64,000 bases of DNA. Source: Taeniopygia guttata (lineage: Eukaryota; Chordata; Aves; Passeriformes; Estrildidae). The translations under genes and the position numbers were made by a program. The notes beneath the pieces were generated by a model, which had not been told where the DNA came from, ran no database searches, and saw only the letters and a list, made by a program, of their open reading frames with translations. How positions within the stretch are numbered: the first letter of the stretch is position 1; every line of letters starts with the position of its first letter. The DNA is taken from assembly GCF_048771995.1 (NCBI RefSeq), contig NC_133030.1, positions 60,420,001 to 60,484,000 of the forward strand. The letters are read 5' to 3'. Of the stretch, positions 38,101 through 59,944 are shown in pieces.

Positions 38101-40320
38101 AAACATTAAAAATATTGGATCTTATTTTAACACTGAGCTTCTTTCTATGTAGTGAAGCACAATGCTACTCTGTCAGACTTTGCAGTTGTTCAGGAGACTT
38201 AGCTTTTATTTCTGCTTCCATTGTTCTTTTTTAAATGTTCTTCCTCTTGGTGTTTCTGTAGTTAAATAGGCAACACTTCTGCAGATCCTCTGTCTATGTG
38301 GAACTGTAGTATTTCTGTACAAATTAAGGTCACAAAGCTTTATTATCTAAATGATTGCAAACTGCTCAGAGGAGCATGGTAAGAAGTTGTAAAGTGCAGG
38401 CATAAAGAGAAAAAATCCCAATAAATGTGAACTTGACAGCAAAAACCTTCAGCCAGTAATGGCTAGATTATAAAATGGAAGATCAAACCTTTCCTGGTCA
38501 CAAAGAAAATTGTGCTGCACTGTTAAACTATCAGCATTGAGTTCCTTCATTTTTATAATTATGTGTGTGAGAGAGGGGAATAAAAACAAGCCAACTTGAA
38601 TGAAACCTGTTAAATGCTTACTTACATTTTCCCCAGCTCTGGGGCATTCCTGTCCTCGGGTTCAGAAAATGGACATTGAGTTATTTGGACATTTAATTAT
38701 TCAAATATAACTTCATGCTGATTTTAATCATTGCCTTGGGAGGGTTCCCACTGGAGAAGACACAAAGCCTGGCAGCCCTCAGGAAGCCTGAATTGATGCA
38801 TTCTCCCCACTGAAGTTCAGTGCTGATTTCTTGGCTCTGCTCTGGGGATGTTTTGCAGCAGGGCAGTATCTTCTGGACATGAGTAATGATGAAAATATTT
38901 GTGATGTAGAGCACTGTCAGAAATACTTGTGTGAGAAAAATCTCAGAATTGGGATTTCTATCAGCTCTGCAGAAATAATACTCACTTTGTAGTTGCTTTT
39001 CCTAGTAACACCAGTAAAGTGATCCGTGCACGGCTGGCCAAGCTCTTGGCAGCAGCCTCAGTGATCCCAGGGAGGAGTAGCCCCATTTTCCTGAATAAAC
39101 CATGTCCAGACTTTGTTGTGCCCTGTGGCTGCAGATCTGAGCTGCCACCCCACGTGTTGTGGGTGGTGTTGGCAGCCCAGCACCACCAGAGCACTTTCAG
39201 TTCTCAGCTGATGGAGCTCTGCTTTCCCTAGGCCACGAGCTGTGGCCTCTGTCAGGCAATCTTTTCATGCCAGACAGAAAATGTTCCTTGTTTTAAGACT
39301 GATTTGGTAATCTTGTGTTTGGACAGGACAAGAGCTGTGTTGTAAAAGGCTATTTTTATTCTTTCTGGTATGGAATTTTATGATAGCTGACATATTTGTA
39401 GCAAATGTTGGCTGATTTAGGGACTACATGCTTATTGCCAGGGTTTACTTCAGCACAGATTCAAAAGCCAGTTTCTGCATGTTTTGACACGTGGTGTTAT
39501 CTGGATAGAGATGTTTAATTTCTGTTTTGTTGTCTAATAAAGGGATGTAGGATATGGAATTTGATTACAAATACACTGAGTTTCTTGTATTATTTCTCAG
39601 GGCTGCAAGTTCATGTTGGTGACGATAGTTACAGCTATCCTGGGGAAGTCACGCAGTGTTGCAAAACAACGACACAGCACTGCAGGGAAGCTGAAGATCT
39701 GTGCAGCAGCTTTAATTTAGATGTGGCAAAGGATTCTGTCACCACCTGCAATCAAGTGATCAGCCTGTCTTTCAAAACTTGAAGTAGGTGCTTGAAGTCA
39801 AATGAGAATTTAGTTACTGTTCTGGGTAGCACTGCTCACAGAGCTGCTGAAGGAGAGTGTTCTTAAATATTTTTCAAAATTACACTTTGGATGCCAGCAG
39901 TAAAGGTGAAAGATCAGATTTTTACATTTACCTGCCATTAGTTCTCTTTCAGGGTTTCTGAATTACATTTTTCATGGCAGGCACAAGCAGTGCTTAGTAC
40001 CAGAAATGTATCTTGTGCATGTACAGGCTGCATCAGTACATTAAGCATTCCAGTACTGTAAACTTAATTTTTTTAACTCTGTGCTTTTTAACCGGCTTCC
40101 AAATTATCTGCAGCATGCAGCCTTTTTTCTTGGCTTCTGAGGTGGAAACCATATTCCTGATGTAAATTCTTTATCTCTGAAAGTTTTGATCTTTCAAGGG
40201 GAGAGAAGATGGTTTTTTTACAGGAATGAAGGAATAGTTTTGTTAGTAAGCACAGTCAGTTACCCATCAACAGATTGAATATATTTTATGTTCTTGAAAT
40301 AAACTTAAATGGAAAGCATT
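35120..40320 (+). ncRNA. Candidate divergent spliced transcript from the ARID4A promoter (position of PSMA3-AS1)
   Basis: Exon A would start in the CpG island and end at 35,438 with GTGCAG|GTAGGGG. A good acceptor, a pyrimidine tract ending TATTTCTCAG, lies at 39,600, so exon B would start at 39,601. A polyadenylation signal AATAAA follows at 40,298-40,303, giving a simple two-exon model. The ATG at 35,354 lies in a perfect Kozak context (GCCGCCATGG). It reads open to the donor in phase 1 (28 codons plus one base). Exon B is open in exactly the matching phase for 60 more codons to a TGA at 39,780-39,782, for 88 codons in all. I recognise no domain in the predicted peptide. From memory, human PSMA3-AS1 starts head to head with ARID4A and runs towards PSMA3, as this would, and is regarded as non-coding. 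Transcript level confidence is moderate; protein coding is doubtful. Confidence 0.35.
36362..36710 (+). repeat. CR1 LINE 3' fragment, plus orientation
   Basis: About 350 bp: AGGAAGAAATTCCTGCCCGT, CCTGGCACAGGGTGCCCAGA, and the 3' end AAAGCTCCTTCCAACCCAAA followed by CCATTCTCTGATCCTCTGA. It lies 1 kb to the right of the ARID4A CpG island. Confidence 0.9.
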
Positions 40321-43300
40321 TAAACTTACACCTGAATCTCTGAATAGTCTGTATTCTTCCTAACAAAGTCAAATCTCTAGTTTATAATTACTGCTGCTTT
40401 AGTAAACTCCCATCTAAATCAAATGTACAGGGTAAAACTTGAAAGCAAAACCCATGTGGGTTTGGGAGTGGCAATTACTTATTTCATTGCTATGAGAACC
40501 ATCAGGAGAAAAAGTCTTTGAAGCTCTGCATGTTGTATTTGAAGAACCTTCCTGCCGTCTTCTGAGTAAATTAAGATTCTGAAATAGAAGTTACTCCTCC
40601 ATAAATATTTAAATTCTAAGATCTACTTTGTAGCAACAGTGTGGTCGCTTTTTCAGCCTTTTGTGATGCCACACTGGGAGGAAATGTTTACTGAAGAGGT
40701 GTCTAATGCTGCCCATAGCTAAGATGTGACTTGCTGCTGACACTGGAGAGCTGAAATGGGTGTTTCACTTTGTTACAGACAACTAACTCTGCCAAGATTA
40801 ATTTCTTTACCTTTGTTAGATTCAGGGTCTTCTTCTTTGTCAGTAGTTTGATCTGTCATGGGCAATCTGAAGTAAGAATCTTCCCTGTTTATCCTTTTAT
40901 CCTACCTGTTGCTAGTTTATATCCTAGACTAATTTTTTCCCACTGCTTCCTGGGAAAACTTTTTGCTGCAGCATTAGCCATGTAAAAAAAAGTACAAGAA
41001 GGAAATAAAGTCTTATGAGCCATGTTCTCATACACCAGTGTCTGAAAAATCTTGTGCAAGTGGCTTGCAGAGTTCAGACTTTTACTAAAATGCATCTTTC
41101 CATACTTGTGGAGATAAAGAACAAAGTTCTAATACTGATGGTGAGTCCTTGGACATGGTCCACCTGCCAGAACAGGGGTGTCTCAGGCTTGCCAGCACTG
41201 ATAAGCTGGTGATTAAAATGCTTTATTGTTACAGATGCAGAGTGTAGAGCAACGTGATCCAGCAGAATCAGGACTGTGGATTCACAGTCCTTCCTTGTAA
41301 CCCTCCGGAAGCACTGTGTGTATCCCTGAAGTGTGTGACACTGCAGTCCGTGTGTCCCTGCCAGCCTGGCACAAAGAGAAGCAGCAGCACTGCTGTTCAG
41401 CCTGGCTGCTCAGCAAAAGAAAGCTGGTGAGGGCAGTGGATACATGGCCTTTCTTCCAGGGCTTTTGCCTGTCCAAATTATTTCAATCACTGCAGGTTAA
41501 TTTACTTTTTAGCCTCAGCTAACAAGACTGCAGTTGGTCAGTATTGACTTTTAAGTAAAAAGTATTAATGCCTTCAGTCTTTTGAATTAAATATTTTGAG
41601 CTGTAAGTAGCTGTTGGTGAGAATCTACAGTTCAGCCAGTGATTAAATTCTGAATTTTTTTTTCCTGCTCAGCCATCTTTTCCAAGCTATTTTTCATTTG
41701 TCTGTGTTTTTTGGAGGATATTATTCCAGGTAGCTCATTTCCAGGTGGCCAGGAAGCTGGCTGCCCCATCAACACTTAAGCTGTTAATTAATTGCCAGAC
41801 TGTGCTGTTTGCTGGAGTTGGTACCTCAAGGATGTGCTTTTCCCTGCAGTGCTCCTGTGTAGTGTCACCTCATTAGCTACAGCTATAAACAGAGCTGTGT
41901 TGTGTGACATTCAAAACTCTGACAGAGCAGAAGACATGGCTTTTTAGAGGGTTTTGTTATTCTGGATCAATGGAAGATGTATTTGTGGGAGTGATCTGTC
42001 ATGTCCTTGCAAGCAGCACAACAGGATACACTGGTATGAGGCTAGACACAAGCACTTGGCTGGGGGAAGCAGCTCTTGTTAAACCAACTGATGGAAAACA
42101 CATTTAGCTACATTTTAGTTCTGCCTCAAACAGCATTTCAGATTTGTTTCTGTTCCTGATGTACACAGGAAAGTGTCTGGGGGAAATAGGCTCTCACTTG
42201 GTGGGCTTTGGTGACTGGGAGCAGCTGGGGTTAGAACTGAAACTGAGCTTTGAACATTCTGCTAAAGTAGCTGGTGCTTCCTGTGCTGTTCTTGTCACCT
42301 GTTAATGCAGTCTCACGGAATAGCTCTCTGTTCTTTCTGACTGTAATGAAAGGAGCAGATTTCCTGCTTTTCTAAAATCCCAACAAACAAGATAAAATTT
42401 AACTTACAAATATTTAGGCATCACTTGGGGTGGGTTTTGGGGGTGTGTGTTTGTGTTTGGAATGCATCCGTTTTTTGGTGAATTCACTATAATTGGGCCT
42501 ACTCTTAATCTGGTGAAATTGGAATCCTAATGACTGATTTTGGATATGCAGACAGTATGTGTACCAAATTATATCTAATTTTATGCAGCAATAAAGCACG
42601 CCATGTTCTTTCTAAACCCTTGATTGGCTTGTTTTATCACGTTGCCTAAAATGGTATTTTCAGTGGGCAGTTCCTACACTGTTTTTAGGGGAGACTTCAG
42701 GGGATTTCAGTTTTTTTCCTGTATCTGAAGAAATGCATGTGTTTGGACTACAAACTGTGTGATGCTGCTGCCTGCTTCATTCTAGTTGTCCATTTTTGGT
42801 TGGCACAGCAACTTGTAAGAACCATTTTTAAACAACTGTTTCAGAGTCCTTTAATAGCAATGTACTGAAGATGAAAGAGCACTGTGTGGGGGTGGCTGCA
42901 TCCATCTGGAAAAAGGAGGCTTGATTTGAGCTTGGTAGTAGATCCTGTGTTCTAAAATACTAGAATGTATTTACAGTCAGGCAAGACTTAACTCTGCTAC
43001 CACTTGTTTTCTGCAACTCTGGGTAATTGGACATAATAGGCAGCAAGATGCTCTATAAAGGAACGTTACAAGCAGTTGGTATCTCAAAATAGCTCTCAGT
43101 TCTTAAGTAGAAGTAACTTCCTTGCTGCATGCAACTTGAAAAACTGGTGGGCAGAGGAAAAGCTGGTCCTTGTCTTACAGACATGCAACTGAAAGAAAAA
43201 AATGAGGGGGAGAGAACAGACTCTGCTGTATTTCTGGTGCTGTTACAGCGTCAGAATTGTCATGACAATCAAAACTATTTTTCTCTTTGTAACCTTTAAA

Positions 43301-46204
43301 CTGTGTACTTCATTTTAAGGTCATGCTAAGATGTGTTACTGAATTTGCTGTTTTGCATTCCCTTCTATGGCTGTGGTTTTATCTTCAGGAAGAGACTTGC
43401 AAAACAGCCCTGGAGTTGTTCCAAATCTCCTTCCTTAAGGGTGCCTGGGACTGCACAGGCGGGAGCATCCCAAGCAGTGCTGCATCCACATGGACATCAC
43501 ACTCTGAGCATGTGGGGCTTTAACCTCAGGCCATCGAGCTATTTTTGGTGCTGAGAAGTTACAAATGAATGACCCAATGCTTGGCATACTTCAGATCTGC
43601 ATGAGACACGTTCTGCTTGGAATGTTTCCTTTCTGAGAGTCAGCACCAAATACAGATGAGTAGTATTTCTTTTGGAGATGGCCTCGTGGATGTCTGCCAC
43701 ACAGGAAATTTCATATATGGGTTACTTCTAAGAATCTTGCCATCATTTCATCAGCAGTACTAGCAGTTGTAAAGAGGCTGTTATCCAAGCCAGTAACTTT
43801 TATGGCCATATTAAAGTAGCAGAAAATTAATTATCGTGATGCAATAGCCTAAACTTGCTTTTTGAATTCTGCAAGTACTTTTTATATATTTTCATATTCT
43901 ATATGTATATTTTTATATACTTTCATATTCTAAAATCTGCCTGGGTGCAGGCAGGGAGATGGATCTAAGTAAACCAGACACTATTGTTTTGTAATTTGGC
44001 ACCTGCAGTTCACCTAGTCCCCTTCTTAATTTCCTTGAGCAAAGCTGCTGTATGTGGACTTGCTGACTAAATAATTATAACAAGGAATGTGACATATCCA
44101 GCCTTAAAGAGTAGTGATTCATCTGGTGCTGAGTTAACAGCCAGTGCATGTGTGAGACTTAAGGAGGAAGCATCTTACTGAACAAGCTACTCTTGTGTCA
44201 TTGATGGATCTGTACTTCTGAAACACTTCTTGGGTGGAGGGATGACTGAGCTAAGAGATGAGTTGGTCTGTAGACTCTTCCTTCCTGCTGTTCTTGTAAT
44301 CCCTGTGCTTTGGGTCTCGAGCAAGAACACACCATTGAAAGCCTGAGCATGAAGTGGTTCAGCATGGTAAGAACTGGAGTTATGCTTTCCAAGTGGGTAT
44401 TTAACTTTCTGCTGTATTATGTGTTCCCATAAATGGCCAGAGTAGGACAAAGTAGGTGACTTGTGGAGCCTGAAGCAAGCAGTGCTGCTTTTCTGCTATC
44501 TTTAGATCTGAAACTCCCCAGTGCTTTGGGCAGAAATAACCCAAGTGAGACTCCTAGAATCACCTCTTGCTCGAATCTCTAATTCAGAAGATTTCACCCT
44601 GCCATTTGTTTGCCTTGCAAAGCATTTCCACATTTCAGTTACATTTTCAAGCCAGCTGGAAAAGCTAATTTTAATTTTAGGGAAGGGGATCCAAGCCTTA
44701 CTTCTGTAGGAATGCATGCTGCCTTTCAAATCATCATGTTGGCTGCCTGATCAGGTGTTGTTGTCTGGGCTTAAATCAAACTCCTGTCCTTAGATGCTGT
44801 TTAAGCCTGCAGGATATGGGAGCATCTATAACAGAGCCAGATTTTCTCCCCTCTAGTCCTGTACTTAAAACAGAGCCTCTGCTAAATATAAGCTTTTTGG
44901 TTGTTTGCAATTTAATATTATTTTCTCTTGTTCTGGAACAGACCTAGTTGTCATCTAAATAATCTCAGATCCATCTTCAGCCATTCTGGAGCTTGTTCAC
45001 CAAGTGATTTCCCTCAGACAGCTCTATGTATTTAGGAAAAAATTATCTTCAACATTAATTAAAGTTTAATCATGCTTTTCTGTTCCAGTGTATTTTTAGT
45101 TCATTTGGTTAGTGTGTCCATAAGCAGCCACTTCCTTCTTTTTTAAAGACTTCTTCCCCTTCTCAACTCCACTGTTTGACATAGCAACAAGTAAATACTT
45201 CTCAGTAGCAAAAGTCACGGAAGTTTCTGTTTAGCCTATCAACTGTAAACTAGATTAGTGAAACATTAGGATGACTAACGCACTACTGTATAATTAGTTA
45301 ATTTTTAAGTAACTAAAATTAGTCAGTCACTCGTTAAATACAGTGTGGTTGTCTCATGGAACTGCAGGATTACAAAAATAGCTGTCACAGGGGAGTTGCA
45401 GTAGTTTCTCTGCTGGCATGAGTTTCTCTGGGCTAAAATCTATTCTAATGTTCTTGGGTCTTGTTGACAAGAGGTAGCAATGCTGAATCTATGATCAAAA
45501 AGAATTCTGCTGGTTTTCTGTTTCTAAAGTAAAGGGCAATGTCAGTATTAAAGTAGCTTATTTAGTATTCTTCTGCCTTTTTAGTCTTTCACCTCCCTCC
45601 CCTCCCAAAAAAAAAAAAAAGGCAAATTTTTTTTCTCACCTTCTAATGTTCAAATTTTTTCTTTGCCCAGCTGCAGTCAGTGGAAATGAAAGTAAGTTTT
45701 TTCTTTACCATAAAATTTTCATCAACAGGCTGAGTCTATACTCTGAAAAATTAAGGATTAAATTTGGAAAATAACCTGACAATAATCATCTTGGTATTGT
45801 TTAACTAAATTTTGCCATGACATGCAAGACACTGGGCAGCACTTTGCATATACTGCTATCTACAGCCTCTTGAAATAATTTTTCTATACCTTTTCACAAC
45901 AAGCAAGTCCCAAGAAAAGCAAAGTGTTGATCCTCAAAGCAGATTTTAGATTGCCAGGTTCTCCAAGCAGTTATTTGGAAATTTTGGATAAGCAAATAGG
46001 TGGCTGTGCACCTTTTATCTCTTCTTATTCTTTCAATTTTGTCTTTTAAATATGCACAGCTGGTCCTGCTCTCGTCCTTGTAAATCTGGCTGTGAGTGTT
46101 GTTACAGCTCCTGTACCCAACTGGGAGTGGCTGTCACTGAAAGGATTACAGGGGTGGAAGGGTGGGTGGGGGTAGCCACAGCAGGACAGCCTTCAGTTTC
46201 CCTT

Positions 46205-46308
46205 CAGGAGTTTTCAGCATGTGCTAAAAACACCAGGCTCGTGGGTCTGATCCTGGACCTGATGATCCTTGTGGCTCCCTTCCAACTCAGAATATTCTGT
46301 GATTTTAG
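46205..46308 (+). repeat. CR1-like LINE 3' end
   Basis: Contains GACCTGATGATCCTTGTGGC, CTTCCAACTCAGAATATTCT and GTGATTTT, the 3' terminus of an older CR1 subfamily. Only about 100 bp remains. Confidence 0.75.
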
Positions 46309-46944
46309 GAATAAAATCAAGACACAATGAAGAGAATCGGGTACTTCCCTATTGCCAGGGAGTGGCAGATCAGCCTCAGCTGATGCTTTCAGGTACTGCT
46401 GAGGAGTTTCCCAAATGCTGCTTGCCTGTGACTCCAAGAGCTGAGTCAGCAGGAAGCTGCAGTAGTAAATTCAGTCTGGAGCCTGGAACACAGAATTCCA
46501 GGCTGACTCAGTGCAGCAGCTGTCACTGCTGCCTCGGGAGGAGGCACTGAAGGAGGCTGCCTGTCCTGGCCCTGACTGAGGCTGGCTCAGGCTGGCCCCA
46601 TCTGTCCCAGGAGGAGCCTGAACTGACACAGTCAGAGCCACCTCCCTGGTGACCTTCCCATGTCACAAAAAGGAAGCAGAACCTGTGCTTTGTAATCCTG
46701 GTACAAAGGAGACTGCAGAGGCCAGGTATTTTGCAAACTACCTCTTTAAAAATAAACCTGTAAGGGAAAGCTGCTGTTTTAAAGGCTGGTGAACATGAGT
46801 GTATAATCCTAAAGCTGAGGAATTTGATTCATTACACAAGTATGCATTTTAGATTAGCAGGGCCATTAGAATTTTAACTGCATGTACAACCAGGACTTCA
46901 GTTTTGACTGAGTTTTAAGGTGGTGAACAGAACAGTTTATTACC

Positions 46945-47066
46945 TTACAGAGTCATATGGGTTATAATGGACCTGAAATAAAATCTCATTGCTCTCCCCT
47001 GCCATGGGCAGGGTCACCTCCCACCAGACCAGGTTGTTCCCAGCCCCATCCAGCCTGCTGGTTAAA
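46945..47066 (-). repeat. CR1 LINE 3' fragment
   Basis: Reads GGGTTATAATGGACCTGAAA, then CATGGGCAGGGTCACCTCCC and CAGCCCCATCCAGCCTG, a diverged minus-orientation CR1 end about 700 bp downstream of the PSMA3 polyadenylation site. Confidence 0.75.
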
Positions 47067-47749
47067 AACTTTGAAGTGACTAGAACAGGCAAACTGTTTT
47101 CTTAGGAACTGGTGAATGACAGCAGCAAAGCTTGTTTTTATCTTCTGGAAAGGTCAACAATTGATGAAGCTGATTCAGAAGTGTGTTAAGATGAACTACA
47201 GCTGAATAAAAGAGTTTAAAAATAGTTTGGCTCTTCAAGCATTAATTCCAATTACATTGCTTAATAGATCTCACAGCTTTAGAACTTAACACAAGCACTA
47301 TTTTAAATTGAATTAGTTTTTAATTCCTCCTACTCCTCCACTAAGCCTAGGCTGAGTACTTCAGATTAACATTCCTTTTGCTGCACTCCTGGTTGTTACA
47401 TGGGCTGATAGGAGTTGTTAGTTGTGCACATCACCTTAAACTATAAGCTGCTGTTGGAGCTGGCCATGTTCTCATCTCTTCTGCTAAGAGCAGTCACAGA
47501 CTGGCTGTGAACAAACTGCAAACTGTGCTACTGGTCAATCAAGGAAGAACAGAGTACTAGTTTTTAATATTAAACTATGCAGCATTAACAAGAGACTTGT
47601 CTAGTGTCCAAATAGTTTGTTTTTCTGTGCAGAGCCTGGCTCAAATGGAGTGCTTTGGGAAGTAACAGCAGCCTGATAATGTCTTTCCTTCTTAATGTCT
47701 GCTTAGATACAGTTGCTGGCCTACACATTTTGAAATAAAAGCTGACAGA

Positions 47750-47891
47750 CAGTAAAATGGAAAATTTATTAGTGCAAGTTGGTCAGTTGGTTTCTTCCAA
47801 CAAGTACACAACAGCATCCCATGCATAATACATTATAAACAAACCTGGTCTAAGATAAGAAAAGTTGAACTTGTTTTGGAGTAACAATATG
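47750..47891 (-). terminator. PSMA3: PSMA3 3' UTR and polyadenylation signal
   Basis: After the TAA stop the minus strand continues through a short AT-rich 3' UTR to AATAAA (plus-strand TTTATT at 47,765-47,770). Cleavage is expected near 47,750. The resulting 3' UTR of about 140 bases is short, as is usual for proteasome subunit messages. Confidence 0.7.
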
Positions 47892-57109
<9,218 letters not shown>

Positions 57110-57242
57110 GGCGCCGCCGCTCCCAGCCCGACCCGCGCCCACCGCCCAGCAACGCGCGCGCCCATTGGCCGCCGCACCGCGCGCCCGCCGTGACGTCACC
57201 CCTGCTACGTTCAATTACGGTACTGGCAAAGCGCTTTCCAGA

Positions 57243-57315
57243 GCCCGGCTAGCTCAGTCGGTAGAGCATGGGACTCTTAATCCCAGGGTCGTGGGTTCGA
57301 GCCCCACGTTGGGCG
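57243..57315 (+). tRNA. tRNA-Lys, anticodon CTT
   Basis: A complete 73-nt cloverleaf without an intron. The acceptor stem GCCCGGC pairs with GTTGGGC (two G-U pairs) and is followed by discriminator G. The anticodon stem TGGGA/TCCCA encloses the loop CTCTTAA, with anticodon CTT at 57,276-57,278. The internal promoters are intact: A box TAGCTCAGTCGG (57,250-57,261) and B box GGTTCGAGCCC (57,294-57,304). A TTTT tract at 57,322-57,325 would stop RNA polymerase III seven bases past the mature end. The sequence matches the vertebrate tRNA-Lys-CTT consensus, so it should be functional. It is divergent from PSMA3, whose start codon is 133 bp away. I recall a human tRNA-Lys-CTT gene also lying between ACTR10 and PSMA3. 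Confidence 0.98.
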
Positions 57316-57321
57316 CATTAC

Positions 57322-57325
57322 TTTT
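57322..57325 (+). terminator. RNA polymerase III terminator of tRNA-Lys
   Basis: Four T residues begin seven bases after the tRNA discriminator base, the minimal Pol III stop signal in vertebrates. Confidence 0.8.
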
Positions 57326-57649
57326 GAACCCCTTGAAGGGTTCCAGGCGGGAAAATGCCGAATCCTGAGGGAAAACCCCGTAAATGAGTGGAAAACTCAG
57401 TTTTTGTGAGTTACTTCCACTCAGGAATGACGTGCGTAACAAAGCTGGAGCCGCGAGGGGCTGGCAGTGACCGCTGAACGTCGGCTCCAGCGGTATTTTA
57501 CTTTTTTAATAAACAATCAGATGTTAATCAAGTAGGAGCTCTGGGCTCCCTGGAAGACAGAGAGGAATTACGGAGATCCCTGGATAAACCAGAGCTGGGC
57601 GAGCACCTGCCATAGGAAATGTGACAAGAGCCAGGGTGGGATTCTCCAT

Positions 57650-57897
57650 CTAGGATGGTTGAACACAGCAACTACAGGAGAGCAGCAGGAAATTCACCCC
57701 TGTGAGGGTGGGGAGGTGGCACAGGGTGCCCAGAGAAGCTGTGGCTGTCCCCAGATCCCTGGCAGTGCTCCAGGCCAGGCTGGACAGGGCTTGGAGCAGC
57801 CTGGGATAGCGGGAGCTGTCCCTGCCGTGGCAGGGGTGGAACTGGGTAAGCTTTAAGGTCCCTTCCAACCCAAACCATTCCGGGATTCTGTGGTTTG
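57650..57897 (+). repeat. CR1 LINE 3' fragment
   Basis: Contains GGTGGCACAGGGTGCCCAGA, GGCTGGACAGGGCTTGGAGC, and the 3' end AAGGTCCCTTCCAACCCAAA with CCATTCCGGGATTCTGTGG. Plus orientation, about 340 bp downstream of the tRNA gene. It forms an inverted pair with the CR1 in PSMA3 intron 1. Confidence 0.9.
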
Positions 57898-57997
57898 CGT
57901 TGGTCCGTCACTGAACAGGCTCTCCAGGGAAGTGCTCCCAGCCAGCCAGAGCTCCAGGAGCATCTGGAGAACGCTCTCCTAAAGCCGTAGGATTTAT

Positions 57998-58085
57998 TTC
58001 ATGTAGTCCTGCAAGGAGCAGGGGGTTGCACTCCATGAGCCTTAGGGGTCCCTTTTGACTTGAGACAATCTGATTCCATGAAAAG
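57998..58085 (+). repeat. CR1-like LINE 3' end, older subfamily
   Basis: Reads GTCCTGCAAGGAGCAGGGGG, TTGCACTCCATGAGCCTTAG and CTGATTCCATG, the 3' end of a more diverged CR1 subfamily. Confidence 0.7.
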
Positions 58086-59944
58086 GGAGATGAGGGAATG
58101 AGATAAAGCCACTTCCCCCAGGAACAGCTCCTGCAGACCACAGTGGGCTCCTGCATATTCCAAAATCCTCCTCCAGGCACCAGGACTCACCTGGAGCTGC
58201 CTGCAACTGGCCAACACCAACCTGCTGGAATGGCATCCAGTCCAGAATGAAGAGCCTCAGAGGGAAATCCTCCAGTTCCTGCAGGGCTTTGTGTCCATCA
58301 CTGTCCTTCCTGCTAAACCAGGCACTGCGAATTTGTCTGCTGGGACGATCCATGATCCCACAGCTGTGTCAGGGACAGAAGAACTACCACAGGGTGAAAA
58401 CCCAACCATTTCTACACCATTACACGTGTAGGGTGTGATCTCTGAGGGCTCTCCAGGGCTATTAAGAGTCTTTCTCACTCAAAATCTGCCTTAGCAGGTC
58501 CTGGGACTCTGCACTTAACCCAGCAGTAACACGGGAATTAGGAATTCTGTCCCTGCCACGTGAACCAGAAGCAGCTGAGGCTTTTCAGTGATGCAGGAAC
58601 CCCACAGGAGGAGATCTGAGTGGGCAGAAGGAAGATGAGGTGGCAGAACACGCCGGGAGAGGTCCCAGGGTACGTGCACAGAGCAGCACAGAAATACCCC
58701 TGGAAAGGAAGGGCTAAGAATATCCTGAATTTCCTCAGCTGCAGTCTGCTGCAGCTCAGGAAAATGACATCATTGCACCACCACCACCACAGGCTCTGTA
58801 GGAGTTTCAGCTCCTGACTCCTTCCCACCGAGAAGGGAAGGAGCTCCCAGCTCCATGGGACTCGTCCTGATGGTAAATTCCTCTCTCAGGAAGCTCTGGC
58901 TCAGTTCTTACCGAGGTAAAACAAAACCTGCACCCCAAATTACCCAGATTGCGACTGAAAATAAGCAGCACAGCTCAGGCTGCATGCTCTGTACACCTGA
59001 GGCTGGCTCTCTGTGCCTGGCAATGAGACACTGTCTGTTTATCCAGCCTGGAACAGCAGCAGGAGATGATCCCTGAAACACTAACCTCATCCCACAACTA
59101 TAAAAACTAGCAGCACCTTTTAAGGTAAAACACTCTGACAAAACCATGCAGGAGTTACTGAAGTGCTGCAGCACGTTCCCTGTGCTAAGGCTCACCAGAA
59201 GAAGATTTCTTTAAATATCTGTTTGACTTGCAGAGTCGTGCTTCAGGCACACAGCAGGTGGGCAGCAGGCAGCACGGGGAGATCTGTCACAAAAAACATG
59301 TTTGTGCCAATAAAAAGCTTCACCACCCTGAGAAATGTTATATTTATCTTCCCAAATTTGAGACAAAAATTGCTCCTCAGGGCAGGATTTACACCTCAGT
59401 AACCAGCAGGTACCAACAGTCACTGTGTAGCCACTGAGTCAAGGTTGACCTCACACCTGCTTATAATTAATTTATAATAATTTATACTCTTACACTGCTG
59501 AAATCTTTCTTGGAGGAGACATAGGGAGAGGTTTTAGCTCAGCATGATGAGAGGATCACAGGTAGAAGAGTTCTCTGCTAAAACTCTTACAAAAGGGGAA
59601 ATAATGTTACATTACCTTTGCTGAACATCTCCAAACCATTTCTTCACATGTGACTCAAGGGTGGAATATTTTAATACAGAATTTGGCACTAAAAATTATC
59701 ATAGATGTTTCCCTAGTGCTGTTCATTCTTCTTAACATGCTTAAAATGAAAATATCTTAAACCAAATTCTCTCAGCAATGCATTTACTATACAGATAAAT
59801 AATAAACAACTCAGTAGGGAACAGCTCGTGAGGGGACAGAATTTCTCCAAAACAAGACAAAGGAGCAGAGGAGCTGCCAGAGTTAAGTTTGTAAACTATA
59901 ACTGGACAGGGTTTTAAATAGTGTTAGTGCCTACACCCTGACAA

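Larger units (their letters stand above)
35650..47750. other. Intergenic region between the ARID4A promoter and the PSMA3 3' end
   Basis: Apart from the candidate exon at 39.6-40.3 kb and CR1 fragments at 36.36, 46.2 and 46.95 kb, I see no conserved reading frame in these 12 kb. Isolated plus-strand splice acceptors precede short open stretches at 41,236 (TTGTTACAG) and 43,389 (TTTTATCTTCAG). They could be further exons of a plus-strand non-coding transcript but have no other support. A moderately GC-rich patch lies at about 39,010-39,240 and another at about 46,440-46,660; neither resembles a family I know. Confidence 0.5.
57326..59944. other. Intergenic region between tRNA-Lys and the ACTR10 3' end
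   Basis: This 2.6 kb contains two plus-strand CR1 3' ends (57.65-57.90 and 58.0-58.08 kb) and otherwise unrecognised sequence. Open stretches on both strands, including 58.0-58.5 kb, are short, overlap each other and show no family resemblance. No splice-linked exons were found. Confidence 0.5.

Noticed and set aside
46052-46330. 92-codon plus-strand frame with many Cys
   Set aside because: The 3' third is CR1 3' end sequence and the rest shows no conserved features or splice context.
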